From contig WGOE01000002.1 of assembly GCA_016124195.1 (NCBI GenBank), positions 1-64,000 on the forward strand: a stretch of 64,000 nt of DNA, given 5' to 3'. Origin of the DNA: a bacterium. Its GTDB lineage: Bacteria; Pseudomonadota; Alphaproteobacteria; Rhodobacterales; Rhodobacteraceae. Numbering within the stretch: position 1 is the first letter of the stretch; the number at the start of each line of letters is the position of its first letter. The notes beneath the pieces are model-generated. The model did no database searches. It saw only the letters and a list, made by a program, of their open reading frames with translations, and was not told the DNA's origin. Positions 15,987 to 24,210 of this stretch are shown here, piece by piece. The position numbers and the translations under genes were made by a program.

Positions 15987-16005
15987 GATTTTTCGCAGAA
16001 AAATC
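15987..16005. repeat. AT-rich 8-3-8 palindrome, copy 2
   Basis: GATTTTTC-GCA-GAAAAATC is a perfect dyad related to copy 1 but with the complementary loop (GCA against TGC). A related copy with arms in the opposite order lies inside the cytosine deaminase gene at 48269-48287. Confidence 0.6.
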
Positions 16006-16060
16006 GTGGGCCTTGCATCCGGGCGCGCGCCATAGTTGCATGCCGCAAACGGAGGCGGCG

Positions 16061-16822
16061 ATGCGCAGGATTGATCTCAACTCGGATCTCGGCGAGGGAT
16101 ATGGTCCTTGGCGTATGGGAGATGATGCGGCGATGCTGGGTCTGGTCACCTCGGCCAATGTGGCCTGCGGAGGCCATGCCAGCGACCCCGAAACCATGTT
16201 CGCCACGCTTTGTCTTGCGGTTGCGCGCGGGGTCGTCGTGGGCGCGCATCCGGGCTACAACGACCGTGAAGGCTTTGGCCGCCGCATCATTCCCATGTCA
16301 CCTGCGGAAATCGCCCGCATGATGGCCGCGCAGATCGGCGCGCTGAGTGGGGTGGCCGCGCTGGCCGGTACGCAGATCGCCTATGTCAAACCGCATGGCG
16401 CGCTGGCCAATCTTGCGGCGGACCGGCGCGACGTGGCCGATGCGATCGTGGCCGCCACGCGCGCCATATCGCCCGATCTTGCCCTCCTCGCCATTTCCGG
16501 GACAGAGGTCGAACAAGCCGCCAAAGCTGTGGGCCAGCCGGTTTTCTCGGAAATTTTCGCGGATCGCGGCTATCTGACCAACGGTCGCCTGGTGCCCCGT
16601 GGCCGTCCCGACGCAATGATCACGGACCCTGCCGCGGCAAGCGCCCGCCTGTTGCGCTATCTCGACACCGGATTGATGCCGGTGGTCGACGGCGATCCGA
16701 TCCGGCTTGAGGCTCATTCGGTCTGCGTGCACGGCGACAGCCCGCATGCCGTTGTCATGGCTACAGAGATCCGCGACCGGCTGACGGCTGCGGGCGTCAC
16801 TCTTGCGCCGTTCCGGGCCTGA
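16061..16822 (+). CDS. pxpA: 5-oxoprolinase subunit A (LamB/YcsF family)
   Basis: A 253-residue LamB/YcsF protein: RIDLNSDLGEGYGPWRMGDD, TSANVACGGHASDP, VGAHPGYNDREGFGRR, YVKPHGAL and FADRGYLTNGRLVPRGRPDA are the family blocks. With PxpB and PxpC it hydrolyses 5-oxoproline to glutamate with ATP, a damage-control reaction. The start at 16061 has GGAGG six bases upstream and matches the usual MxxIDLNxDxGEG beginning. It heads a three-gene operon. Confidence 0.95.
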   Translation: MRRIDLNSDLGEGYGPWRMGDDAAMLGLVTSANVACGGHASDPETMFATLCLAVARGVVVGAHPGYNDREGFGRRIIPMSPAEIARMMAAQIGALSGVAALAGTQIAYVKPHGALANLAADRRDVADAIVAATRAISPDLALLAISGTEVEQAAKAVGQPVFSEIFADRGYLTNGRLVPRGRPDAMITDPAAASARLLRYLDTGLMPVVDGDPIRLEAHSVCVHGDSPHAVVMATEIRDRLTAAGVTLAPFRA

Positions 16823-16825
16823 ACC

Positions 16826-17485
16826 ATGCCAATCTATCGCCCCGTCGCCGATCATGCCTTGCTTGTGGACTTCGGGACCACCATCACCGAGGCAACCCAT
16901 GCCGAGGTTCTGGCGCTGGACCAAGCGCTGGCCGCCGACCCCTGCAAGGGATTGCGCGAAACCATCCCGGCCTTTGTCAATCTGCTGGTGGATTTTGACC
17001 CCCTTCTGACCGACCATGCCGAGGTCGAGGCGCATCTGCGCGGTCTGACCCTGCGCCAGGGCGCCAGCGCCGAACCGGTGCTGCGCGAGGTGCTCATCAC
17101 CTACGAAGACGCCCCCGACCTGCAAGAAGTGGCCCGCCGCACTGGACTGAGCCGCGAGGCCGTGATTGCCGCGCATCTCTCCGGGGACTACAAGGTCTTT
17201 CTCTACGGATTTTCGCCCGGCTATGCCTATCTTGGCGGCCTGCCCGAGCCATTGCGGCTGGACCGCAAGCCAAGCCCGGTGCGGGGCGTGCCTGCCGGCA
17301 GCGTCATCATCGCCGGGGCCCAGTGCCTTGTGACCACGCTGACCATGCCGACCGGCTGGTGGATCATCGGACGGTCTCCCACCCGCATCCTGACCGGGGA
17401 CCCGGCACGGCCCTTCCTTTTCGATGTGGGCGACCGCGTGAAGTTTCGCCGCATTGCAGGTCCTCTGCCGGGGGTGCAGGAATGA
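16826..17485 (+). CDS. pxpB: 5-oxoprolinase subunit B (allophanate hydrolase subunit 1-like)
   Basis: A 219-residue CT_C_D/AHS1 domain protein. DHALLVDFGTTITEATHAEV near the start, and YKVFLYGFSPGYAYLGGLPE with PVRGVPAGSVIIAGAQ are diagnostic. It works in complex with PxpC and PxpA. Three bases separate it from pxpA and its stop overlaps the start of pxpC. Confidence 0.94.
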   Translation: MPIYRPVADHALLVDFGTTITEATHAEVLALDQALAADPCKGLRETIPAFVNLLVDFDPLLTDHAEVEAHLRGLTLRQGASAEPVLREVLITYEDAPDLQEVARRTGLSREAVIAAHLSGDYKVFLYGFSPGYAYLGGLPEPLRLDRKPSPVRGVPAGSVIIAGAQCLVTTLTMPTGWWIIGRSPTRILTGDPARPFLFDVGDRVKFRRIAGPLPGVQE

Positions 17486-18417
17486 GCCGCTTGCGCGTCG
17501 CTAATGCCGGCCCGCAGGTCAGCTTACAGGATGGGGGGAGGCCTGGCCTGATGCGGTTCGGCGTGCCGGCGTCCGGCCCGATGGACCGCAAGGCCTTTGC
17601 CATCGCCAATGCGGCCTTGGGAAATCCGCCCGGTGCTGCGGGGATCGAAGTGTCGCGCGGGGGCCTGACGCTCGAATGCCTTGAGGGCGCAGTGACCCTG
17701 GCCGTGGCGGGCGGCGGCTTCATCCTGCGGCATGGGGCGCAAAGTTTCGGCTCGTGGCATGTTCTGACGCTGCGGGCCGGGCAGAGCCTGTCGGTCCGGC
17801 CCGGACCCTGGGGCTGTTGGACCTATCTGTGCTTTGCCGGGCAGTTGCAGGCGCCGGTCTGGCTGGGCAGCACGGCAACCCATGGTCCATCGGGCTTGGG
17901 GGGCGGCCGGGTGATGCCGGGACAGGACCTGACGATTGCGGACGCCCGGGTTCTGGCGCGCGAGGGCCCGATCCCCTGTCCGGTCTGGGCGCGCCCGAGA
18001 GCGATGGTCCATGCCGTGGCCGGGCCTCAGGACCGCTTCTTCTCGGACGAGACGCTGGAGGATTTTGCGAGCCAAGCGTTCCATCTGACCGATTCCTATG
18101 ACCGGATGGGGGTGCGTCTGCGCGGCCCCTTGCTGCATCCGCAGGCGGCACTGTCGATCCCCTCCGAGGCGATCCTGCGCGGATCGGTTCAGGTCTCGGG
18201 CGACGGGGTGGCCACGGTGCTTCTGGCCGATCATCAGACCACCGGCGGCTATCCCAAGATCGCCACGATCCTGTTCGACGATCTGGATGGCTTTGCCCAA
18301 TTGCGCCCGCATGATCGGGTGCGGTTCCGGATGATTTCGGCCGAGGAGGCCGTGGCGCGGGCGCGGCGCGGGGCGAAGGTCGTGCAAGACTATCTGGCCC
18401 GGTCGCACGTGGCTTAG
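17482..18417 (+). CDS. pxpC: 5-oxoprolinase subunit C (biotin-dependent carboxyltransferase-like)
   Basis: A 311-residue CT_A_B/AHS2 protein: VSLQDGGRPGLMRFGVPASG, MDRKAFAIANAALGN, the SDSYDRMG-like block LTDSYDRMGVRLRG and ADHQTTGGYPKIATI are family signatures. It forms the catalytic complex with PxpB. The ATG lies within the end of pxpB (4-base overlap). A GC hairpin of the dispersed repeat family follows the stop. Confidence 0.94.
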   Translation: MSRLRVANAGPQVSLQDGGRPGLMRFGVPASGPMDRKAFAIANAALGNPPGAAGIEVSRGGLTLECLEGAVTLAVAGGGFILRHGAQSFGSWHVLTLRAGQSLSVRPGPWGCWTYLCFAGQLQAPVWLGSTATHGPSGLGGGRVMPGQDLTIADARVLAREGPIPCPVWARPRAMVHAVAGPQDRFFSDETLEDFASQAFHLTDSYDRMGVRLRGPLLHPQAALSIPSEAILRGSVQVSGDGVATVLLADHQTTGGYPKIATILFDDLDGFAQLRPHDRVRFRMISAEEAVARARRGAKVVQDYLARSHVA

Positions 18418-18418
18418 G

Positions 18419-18472
18419 CGGGGAGGCCCGCCTCCCCGAGCCCCTTGGGAGTAGTGGCGCAAAGAGCAAATG
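18419..18472 (+). repeat. Dispersed intergenic repeat (GC hairpin type)
   Basis: CGGGGAGGC-CC-GCCTCCCCG (18419-18438) is followed by AGCCCCTTGGGAGTA and CAAAGAGCAAATGG. The same plan (hairpin, then an ATATTT/GTATTT-like piece, then AA(A)TGAA or AAGAGCAA) recurs in several gaps of this window. Here it separates the convergent pxpC and the GlxA-type regulator. Confidence 0.6.
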
Positions 18473-18506
18473 GGGCAGCCGGCGCCGCGACGGTCTGTCT
18501 GCCGTG

Positions 18507-19481
18507 TCAGATCTGGCGCCGCAACTGGCCGGGCGATTGGCCGAACTGACGCCGGAAGGCGCGTGACAGGGCCGAGGGGCTGGAGAAACCGGTGCGCAGC
18601 GCCACTTCGGCCAAGGGGTGGCGCGTGTCGGTGATCATCCGGCGCGCGGCTTGCAGGCGCAGTGACAGGGCGAAGGCCGCGGGCGTTGTCTGCAGGCCAG
18701 CGCTGAACAGCGTTTCGAGCCGACGGGTTGACAGACCGATGGCGCGGGCGGTCGCCGCGGCGGCTTCGGGATTGTCGATCCGCGCCTCCATCCGGGCCAC
18801 GGCCTGGGCCACGCGCGGGTCAAGCCGCGGGTCTGCGGGTCGGGGCGGGGCGATCTGCGGCTCGGATCCGGGCCGTGGCGTGGTCAGGAAGGAAGCCGCC
18901 ACTTGCCGGGCGAGGCCAAGACCGTGGCGCTGGCCGATCAGGTGCAGCATCAGGTCGGCGGCGGGAGCCGCGCCGCCCGCGGTGAAACGGTTGCGGTCGA
19001 TCACGAAGCGGTCGGGCACCACCTCGACCTCGGGGAAGGCGGCGGAAAGATCCTCGAGATCTTCCCAATGCACCGTGGCGCGGTGGCCGGACAAGAGCCC
19101 GGCCCGCGCCAGAACCCAAGGTGCTGCGTCGATCCCACCAAGGGCGGCAAAGCGCGGCGCCATCCGGGCCAGGTCGCGGATAAGGGGCGCTGTCGCCACC
19201 TCGGACTGGCGGAAGCCTGCGATCACCACTAGCGCATCGGCCCCCTCGGCCACTGCCAGGGGACCGGACGACGGCAGTTCGATCCCGCAGGTCAGGGGCA
19301 CCGCGCGCCCGTCGGGCGAGACCACGCGCCAGCGGTAGGCCTCGTATCCCAGATGCCGGTTGGCCGACCGCATCGGGTCCAGCGTCGAGGCGACCTCGAG
19401 GATAGAGGACTGCGGCAGGACCAGCAGGGCCAGGGTCAGCACCTGCTGCGATGCGGCGAAAATTGATCCGCTTTTGGACAT
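18507..19481 (-). CDS. GlxA/CdhR-like transcriptional regulator (DJ-1/PfpI + AraC HTH)
   Basis: A 324-residue regulator. The N-terminal half is a DJ-1/PfpI-like ligand domain (LTLALLVLPQSSILEVASTL, WRVVSPDGRAVPLTCG, ADALVVIAG), and the last 90 residues carry two AraC helix-turn-helix motifs (STRRLETLFSAGLQTTPAAF and EVALRTGFSSPSALSRAFRR, then FGQSPGQLRR). I start at MSKSGSIF (19481). Regulators of this type (CdhR, GbdR) activate carnitine and betaine genes, and this one is divergent from a carnitine-type operon, so it is probably its activator. Confidence 0.88.
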   Translation of the reverse strand: MSKSGSIFAASQQVLTLALLVLPQSSILEVASTLDPMRSANRHLGYEAYRWRVVSPDGRAVPLTCGIELPSSGPLAVAEGADALVVIAGFRQSEVATAPLIRDLARMAPRFAALGGIDAAPWVLARAGLLSGHRATVHWEDLEDLSAAFPEVEVVPDRFVIDRNRFTAGGAAPAADLMLHLIGQRHGLGLARQVAASFLTTPRPGSEPQIAPPRPADPRLDPRVAQAVARMEARIDNPEAAAATARAIGLSTRRLETLFSAGLQTTPAAFALSLRLQAARRMITDTRHPLAEVALRTGFSSPSALSRAFRRQFGQSPGQLRRQI

Positions 19482-19554
19482 GCCGATTGCGTAAATCGTC
19501 AAGCGTGCCGGCGCAAGCCCGCTATGGTGCGCCAGACCCCATCGGAGGATGCCC

Positions 19555-20469
19555 ATGCCCCTGTCCATGAACCGCGAAGTTTTCATCACCTGTGCCGTCA
19601 CCGGATCGGGCGGCACGCAGGACCGCAGCCCGCATGTGCCGCGCAGCCCCGAACAGATCGCAAGATCCGCCATCGACGCCGCCAAGGCAGGTGCGGCCGT
19701 CGTGCATTGCCACGTGCGCGACCCCGAAACCGGCAAGCCCAGCCGTGATGGCAGGCTTTACCGCGAAGTCACCGAGCGCATCCGCGATTCGGGCACCGAT
19801 GTCGTCTTGAACCTGACGGCTGGGATGGGCGGCGATATCTACTTTGACGGCACGGAGGCGATGGACCGCATGGGGGGCAAATCCGACATGGCCGGCGCCA
19901 CCGAGCGTGTTGCCCATGTCGTGGACTGCCGGCCCGAGATCTGCACGCTCGATTGCGGCACGATGAATTTCAACGAGGCGGATTACGTCATGGTCAACAC
20001 GCCCGGCATGCTGCGCGACATGGCGCGGCGCATGACGGCGGCGGGGGTGCGGATCGAGATCGAGGCCTTCGACACCGGGCATCTGTGGCTTGCCAAGGAA
20101 CTGGCGCGCGAGGGCGTGATCCCGGCACCCACGCTGGTGCAACTGTGCATGGGCGTGCCGTGGGGGGCGCCCGATGACCTCAACACCTTCATGGCCATGG
20201 TCAACAACGTGCCCGCCGACTGGTTCTGGAGCGCCTTTTCTATCGGCCGCAACCAGATGCCCTATGTCGCGGCCTCGGTTCTGGCCGGCGGCAATGTCCG
20301 CGTCGGGCTGGAGGATAACCTGTGGCTTGACAAGGGGGTGCTGGCCACCAACGCGCAACTGGTTGAACGCGCGGTGACGATCATCTCGAACCTCGGCGCT
20401 CGGGTGATCACGCCGGCCGAGGTGCGCGCCAAGCTGAAGCTGGAAAAGCGGGCGCCGCTGGCGCGCTGA
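19555..20469 (+). CDS. BKACE-family 3-keto acid cleavage enzyme (dehydrocarnitine cleavage, CdhC-like)
   Basis: A 304-residue BKACE (DUF849) TIM-barrel protein. Zinc-binding HCHVRDPETG (His51, His53), VVLNLTAGMG and the C-terminal VRVGLEDNLWLDKGVLATN are the family marks. BKACE enzymes condense a beta-keto acid with acetyl-CoA; next to a carnitine dehydrogenase-thioesterase the substrate is most likely 3-dehydrocarnitine, giving acetoacetate and betainyl-CoA. GGAGG lies six bases before the chosen ATG at 19555 (an ATG six bases earlier is too close to it). Confidence 0.85.
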   Translation: MPLSMNREVFITCAVTGSGGTQDRSPHVPRSPEQIARSAIDAAKAGAAVVHCHVRDPETGKPSRDGRLYREVTERIRDSGTDVVLNLTAGMGGDIYFDGTEAMDRMGGKSDMAGATERVAHVVDCRPEICTLDCGTMNFNEADYVMVNTPGMLRDMARRMTAAGVRIEIEAFDTGHLWLAKELAREGVIPAPTLVQLCMGVPWGAPDDLNTFMAMVNNVPADWFWSAFSIGRNQMPYVAASVLAGGNVRVGLEDNLWLDKGVLATNAQLVERAVTIISNLGARVITPAEVRAKLKLEKRAPLAR

Positions 20470-20497
20470 TCGACGGGGCGCGCGGGCACAAACCTGC

Positions 20498-20531
20498 GCC
20501 TCCGGCGGGAGCATTTGAACCTGGATGAATG
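20498..20531 (+). repeat. Dispersed intergenic repeat, degenerate copy
   Basis: GCCTCCGGCGGGAGCATTTG then AACCTGGATGAATGG follows the plan of the dispersed repeat family (short GC hairpin CTCCGGCGGGAG, ATTTG, ATGAAT). It lies between the BKACE gene and the carnitine dehydrogenase gene; a near-identical first part occurs at 58214-58245. Confidence 0.45.
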
Positions 20532-20567
20532 GGGCAGGGGACTGTTCCGCGACGAGGGATGACAAGC

Positions 20568-22031
20568 ATGACACGGAAAGCGGCAATCATTGGCGGTGGG
20601 GTGATCGGCGGCGGTTGGGCGGCGCGGTTCCTGCTGAACGGCTGGGATGTGGGCGTCTTCGACCCCGACCCGGAGGCGGCGCGCAAGATCGACGCGGTTC
20701 TGTTCAACGCCCGGCTGGCCCTGCCCGCGCTCAGCGATGTGCCGATGCCGCCCGAGGGCAGGCTGACTTTTCACGGCACGATCGGCGAGGCGGTGGAGGG
20801 CGCGGAATATGTGCAGGAAAGCGTGTCAGAGCGGATCGAGCTGAAGAAGAAGGTCTATGCCCAGTTGCAGCAGGCCAATCCGGGCGTTCTGATCGGGTCT
20901 TCGACGTCGGGCTTCAAGGCGTCAGACCTGCAGGAAGGTTCGCCCGCGCCGCACAACATCATCGTGGCACACCCGTTCAACCCGGTTTACCTGCTGCCCT
21001 TGTCCGAGGTTTCAGGCTCGCCCAGGAACCCACCCGACGTGGTGGAAAAGACCGTCCAGATCATGAAGGACATCGGGATGTTCCCGCTGGTCCTGAAGAA
21101 GGAGATCGACGCCTTCATCGGCAACCGCTTCCTCGAAGCCGTCTGGCGCGAGGCCTTGTGGATGCTGAAGGATGGCGTCGCGACCACCTCCGAGATCGAC
21201 GACGCCATCCGCATGGGCTTTGGCCTGCGCTGGGGCCAGATGGGCCTGTTCGAGACCTACCGCGTGGCGGGGGGCGAGGCGGGGATGCGTCACTTCATGG
21301 CGCAGTTCGGGCCGGCGCTGAAATGGCCCTGGACCAAGCTGATGGACGTGCCCGAGTTCAACGACGAACTGGTGGACCTTGTCGCCAACCAGTCCGACTC
21401 GCAATCGGGCGCCTACGGCATCCGCGAGCTGGAGCGGATCCGCGACCAGAACCTTGTCGGCTTCTTGCGCGCGCTGAAAGAGCGCAACTGGGGCGCAGGC
21501 AAGGTCCTGCGCGCGCATGACGAGGCGCGGGCGGCGGTCTTTCATGCCCAGACCGATACAGGGCCGAAGGCGGCGCCCTTGGTCATGGCGCATATGCAGG
21601 TGCTGCCGGGCTGGATCGATTACAACGGTCATATGACCGAAAGCCGCTATTACTTTGCCAATTCCGAGACGGTCGATGCCTTCCTGCGCCTGATCGGGGC
21701 GGGGATGGACTATGTGGCGGCGGGGCATTCCTATTACTCGGCCGAGACCCATATCCGCCACCTGGGCGAGGCCAAGCTGGGCGATCGTCTGACCGGCACG
21801 CTGCAGATCATCTCGGCCGATGAAAAGCGCTTTCGCTCTTTCGTGCGGATCATGAAGGGCGAGGACTGCGTGGCCACCGTCGAACAGCTGTGCCTGCACG
21901 TCGACATGGGCGCGGGCAAGTCGGTGGCGGCAGCACCGGAGGTTTGGGCGAAGCTCAAGGCCGTGGCCGAGGCCCATGCCGGCCTGCCCCTGCCCGAAGG
22001 CGCAGGTCGCGCGGTCGGCCAGAAGAAATGA
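20568..22031 (+). CDS. Carnitine 3-dehydrogenase/betainyl-CoA thioesterase fusion (CdhA-CdhB-like)
   Basis: A 487-residue two-domain protein. Residues 1-320 are a 3-hydroxyacyl-CoA dehydrogenase-like NAD domain (AAIIGGGVIGGGWAARFL, VQESVSERIELKKKVYAQL, IVAHPFNPVYLLPL, FIGNRFLEAVWREAL), the fold of L-carnitine dehydrogenase. Residues about 335-480 are a hot-dog thioesterase (VLPGWIDYNGHMTESRYYFA). In known carnitine pathways the first oxidises L-carnitine to 3-dehydrocarnitine and the second frees glycine betaine from betainyl-CoA. Start 20568 has GAGG ten bases upstream; an ATG nine bases earlier is possible. Confidence 0.87.
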   Translation: MTRKAAIIGGGVIGGGWAARFLLNGWDVGVFDPDPEAARKIDAVLFNARLALPALSDVPMPPEGRLTFHGTIGEAVEGAEYVQESVSERIELKKKVYAQLQQANPGVLIGSSTSGFKASDLQEGSPAPHNIIVAHPFNPVYLLPLSEVSGSPRNPPDVVEKTVQIMKDIGMFPLVLKKEIDAFIGNRFLEAVWREALWMLKDGVATTSEIDDAIRMGFGLRWGQMGLFETYRVAGGEAGMRHFMAQFGPALKWPWTKLMDVPEFNDELVDLVANQSDSQSGAYGIRELERIRDQNLVGFLRALKERNWGAGKVLRAHDEARAAVFHAQTDTGPKAAPLVMAHMQVLPGWIDYNGHMTESRYYFANSETVDAFLRLIGAGMDYVAAGHSYYSAETHIRHLGEAKLGDRLTGTLQIISADEKRFRSFVRIMKGEDCVATVEQLCLHVDMGAGKSVAAAPEVWAKLKAVAEAHAGLPLPEGAGRAVGQKK

Positions 22032-22780
22032 AGCGCGTCCTGATCACGGCGGGGGCCAATGGCATCGGGCTGGTGATGGCGCGGGCCTTTCAAGGCGCGG
22101 GCTACCGCGTCTGGGTCACCGATGTCGATGCCGCAATGATCTCGACCCTGCCGCCGGGCATCCGCGGCAGCCATGTCGATGCGGCAAGCGAGGCCGGGAT
22201 GGCCACGCTCTTCGCAGAGATCGCCGAGGCTTGGGGCGGGCTCGACGTGCTTTGCGCCAATGCCGGGATCAAGGGGCCGACCGCCGCGATCGAGGACATG
22301 CCGCTGGAAGGCTGGCACCAGTGCCTCGGTGTCAATCTGGATGGCGCGATGCTGGCGGCCAAGTTCGCCGCACGGCTGATGAAGCCGGCGAAGTCTGGCG
22401 TGATGATCTTCACCTCCTCGACCTCGGGCCTTTATGGCACGCCTTACCGCGCGCCCTATGTGGCGGCCAAATGGGGCGTGATCGGTTTGATGAAGACGGT
22501 AGCGATGGAACTCGGGCCGTTCGGCATCCGCGCCAACGCCATCTGCCCCGGCTCGGTCAACGGGCCGCGCATCGACCGCGTGATCGAGGCCGAGGCCGCG
22601 GCCAAGGGCATGACGCCGGACGCGGTGCGTCAGGGGTACGCCGCGGGCACCGCGCTGAAACGCCTGACCGACCCCGAGGATGTGGCCGGCATGGCCCTGT
22701 TCCTGGCCTCCGACGCGGCGCGCATGATCTCGGGCCAGGCGCTGGCGGTGGATGGCATGACCTATAACGTGGATCCGTGA
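22028..22780 (+). CDS. SDR-family oxidoreductase
   Basis: A 250-residue classical SDR: ITAGANGIG cofactor loop, CANAG, catalytic Ser in FTSSTSGLYG and Tyr144/Lys148 in YVAAK, then NAICPGSVNGPR and the C-terminal GQALAVDGM. It overlaps the preceding gene by four bases. NAD preference is suggested by the acidic residue after strand 2 (TDVD). Its place in a carnitine/butyrobetaine operon suggests oxidation of a hydroxyl or aldehyde intermediate, but the substrate is open. Confidence 0.88.
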   Translation: MKRVLITAGANGIGLVMARAFQGAGYRVWVTDVDAAMISTLPPGIRGSHVDAASEAGMATLFAEIAEAWGGLDVLCANAGIKGPTAAIEDMPLEGWHQCLGVNLDGAMLAAKFAARLMKPAKSGVMIFTSSTSGLYGTPYRAPYVAAKWGVIGLMKTVAMELGPFGIRANAICPGSVNGPRIDRVIEAEAAAKGMTPDAVRQGYAAGTALKRLTDPEDVAGMALFLASDAARMISGQALAVDGMTYNVDP

Positions 22781-22787
22781 GGGAATG

Positions 22788-23951
22788 ATGGATTTCGGCC
22801 TGAACGAAGAACAGCAGATGATCGTCGAAACCACCCGCGCCTTTGTCGAGCGCGAGCTTTATCCGCATGAGGCGATGGTGGAACGCACCGGCCATCTGCC
22901 GCTGGACCTGATCCGCGAGATCCAGGCCAAGGCGATGGCCGCAGGCCTTTATGCCGCCAACATGCCGGCCGAGGTCGGGGGCGCGGGCCTCGATACCCTG
23001 TCCTGGCTGCTTTACGAAAAGGAACTTGGCCGGGCCAATTACGCCCTGCATTGGACCTGCGTCGCGCGACCTTCGAACATTCTGCTCGCCGGTAACGCCG
23101 AACAGCGCGAACGCTACCTCATGCCCTGCATCCGGGGCGAGACCTGGGATTGCCTTGCGATGACCGAGCCCGGCGCCGGGTCCGACCTGCGCGGCATGAA
23201 GGCGCAGGCCAAGGCCGATGGCGACGACTGGGTCCTGAACGGCACCAAGCATTTCATCTCCCATGCCGACCTTGCAGGCTTTGCCATCGTCTTCGTGGCG
23301 ACTGGCGAGGAGGACACCCCGCGCGGTCCCAAGAAGAAGATCACCGCGTTTTTCGTCGACAAGGGCACCAAGGGCTTCACGGTGCGTGATGGCTACCGCA
23401 ACGTCAGCCACCGCGGCTATACCAATGCCGTTCTGGAATTCGATGACTGCCGCCTCCACAAGCGCCAGATCCTGGGCGAGGTTCACAAGGGCTTCGAAGT
23501 GGCGAATTCCTGGCTTGGCGCCACGCGGTTGCAGGTCGCCTCGACCTGCCTTGGCCGGGCCGAGCGCGCGCTGGGCCATGCGCTCGGCTATGCTGCCGAG
23601 CGCAATCAGTTCGGCCAGCAGATCGGCAAGTTCCAGGGCATCAGTTTCAAGCTGGCCGACATGGCGATGGAGTTGAAGGCAGCCGAGCTTCTGACCCGCG
23701 AGGCGGCGTGGAAATACGATCAGGGCTCGGTCACCGAGGCCGACATGTCCATGGCGAAGCTCAAGGCCACCGAAGTGCTGGCGATGATCGCGGACGAGGC
23801 GATCCAGATCCATGGCGGCATGGGTCTGATGGAGGAATTGCCGCTGGAACGCATCTGGCGCGACGCGCGGGTGGAACGGATCTGGGAGGGCACCTCGGAA
23901 ATCCAGCGCCACATCATCAGCCGCGAACTTCTGCGGCCGCTCGGCGCCTGA
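22788..23951 (+). CDS. Acyl-CoA dehydrogenase (CaiA/butyrobetainyl-CoA dehydrogenase-like)
   Basis: A 387-residue FAD flavoprotein: MDFGLNEEQQMIVETTRAFV, CLAMTEPGAGSDLRGM, WVLNGTKHFISHA, RNQFGQQIGKFQGISFKLAD, IQIHGGMGLMEELPLER and the catalytic Glu in RIWEGTSEIQR. These are the full set of acyl-CoA dehydrogenase signatures. Given the CaiD-like hydratase and carnitine enzymes in the same operon, it probably converts gamma-butyrobetainyl-CoA to crotonobetainyl-CoA. ATG 22788 has GAGG five bases upstream; an in-frame ATG precedes by one codon. Confidence 0.88.
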   Translation: MDFGLNEEQQMIVETTRAFVERELYPHEAMVERTGHLPLDLIREIQAKAMAAGLYAANMPAEVGGAGLDTLSWLLYEKELGRANYALHWTCVARPSNILLAGNAEQRERYLMPCIRGETWDCLAMTEPGAGSDLRGMKAQAKADGDDWVLNGTKHFISHADLAGFAIVFVATGEEDTPRGPKKKITAFFVDKGTKGFTVRDGYRNVSHRGYTNAVLEFDDCRLHKRQILGEVHKGFEVANSWLGATRLQVASTCLGRAERALGHALGYAAERNQFGQQIGKFQGISFKLADMAMELKAAELLTREAAWKYDQGSVTEADMSMAKLKATEVLAMIADEAIQIHGGMGLMEELPLERIWRDARVERIWEGTSEIQRHIISRELLRPLGA

Positions 23952-23960
23952 AGCGATGCA

Positions 23961-24010
23961 GGCGGGGGCCAGCCCCCGCACCCCCGGGATATTTATGAAC
24001 AAATGAAAGT
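23961..24010 (+). repeat. Dispersed intergenic repeat, copy in plus orientation
   Basis: Hairpin GCGGGGGC-CA-GCCCCCGC (23962-23979), then ACCCCCGGGATATTTATGAA and CAAATGAAAGT. It faces an inverted copy at 24132-24192, so the two flank a gene-free segment of about 120 bp inside the operon. Confidence 0.7.
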
Positions 24011-24131
24011 AACGGAGTGTTAACTTTGATGCGGCAAGCTGGCCTTACCGAACAGGCGGGGACGCCGATGACGGTAACAGGTGAAGATTCCCTGCCTCGT
24101 TGGATCGGGGCAGGGCGTCACGTCCTTCCCA
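24011..24131. other. Segment between inverted repeat copies, no gene seen
   Basis: Between the two repeat copies there is no convincing reading frame. It contains GTTAAC-rich sequence at its left (GTAACGGAGTGTTAACTTT) and otherwise looks like ordinary GC-rich DNA. The whole 23961-24192 unit separates the acyl-CoA dehydrogenase from the CoA ligase. Confidence 0.4.
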
Positions 24132-24192
24132 ATTCATTTGTTCACAAATACCCCACGGGGGTCCGGGGGTGTGAAACCCCCGGCGGTTTCAC
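24132..24192 (-). repeat. Dispersed intergenic repeat, copy in minus orientation
   Basis: Read on the minus strand: hairpin CCGGGGGT-TTCAC-ACCCCCGG (arms at 24163-24170 and 24176-24183), then ACCCCCGTGGGGTATTTGTG and AACAAATGAATT. This is the same element as 35461-35517 and forms an inverted pair with 23961-24010. Confidence 0.7.
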
Positions 24193-24210
24193 CCTGTGCC
24201 GAGGTCTGGC

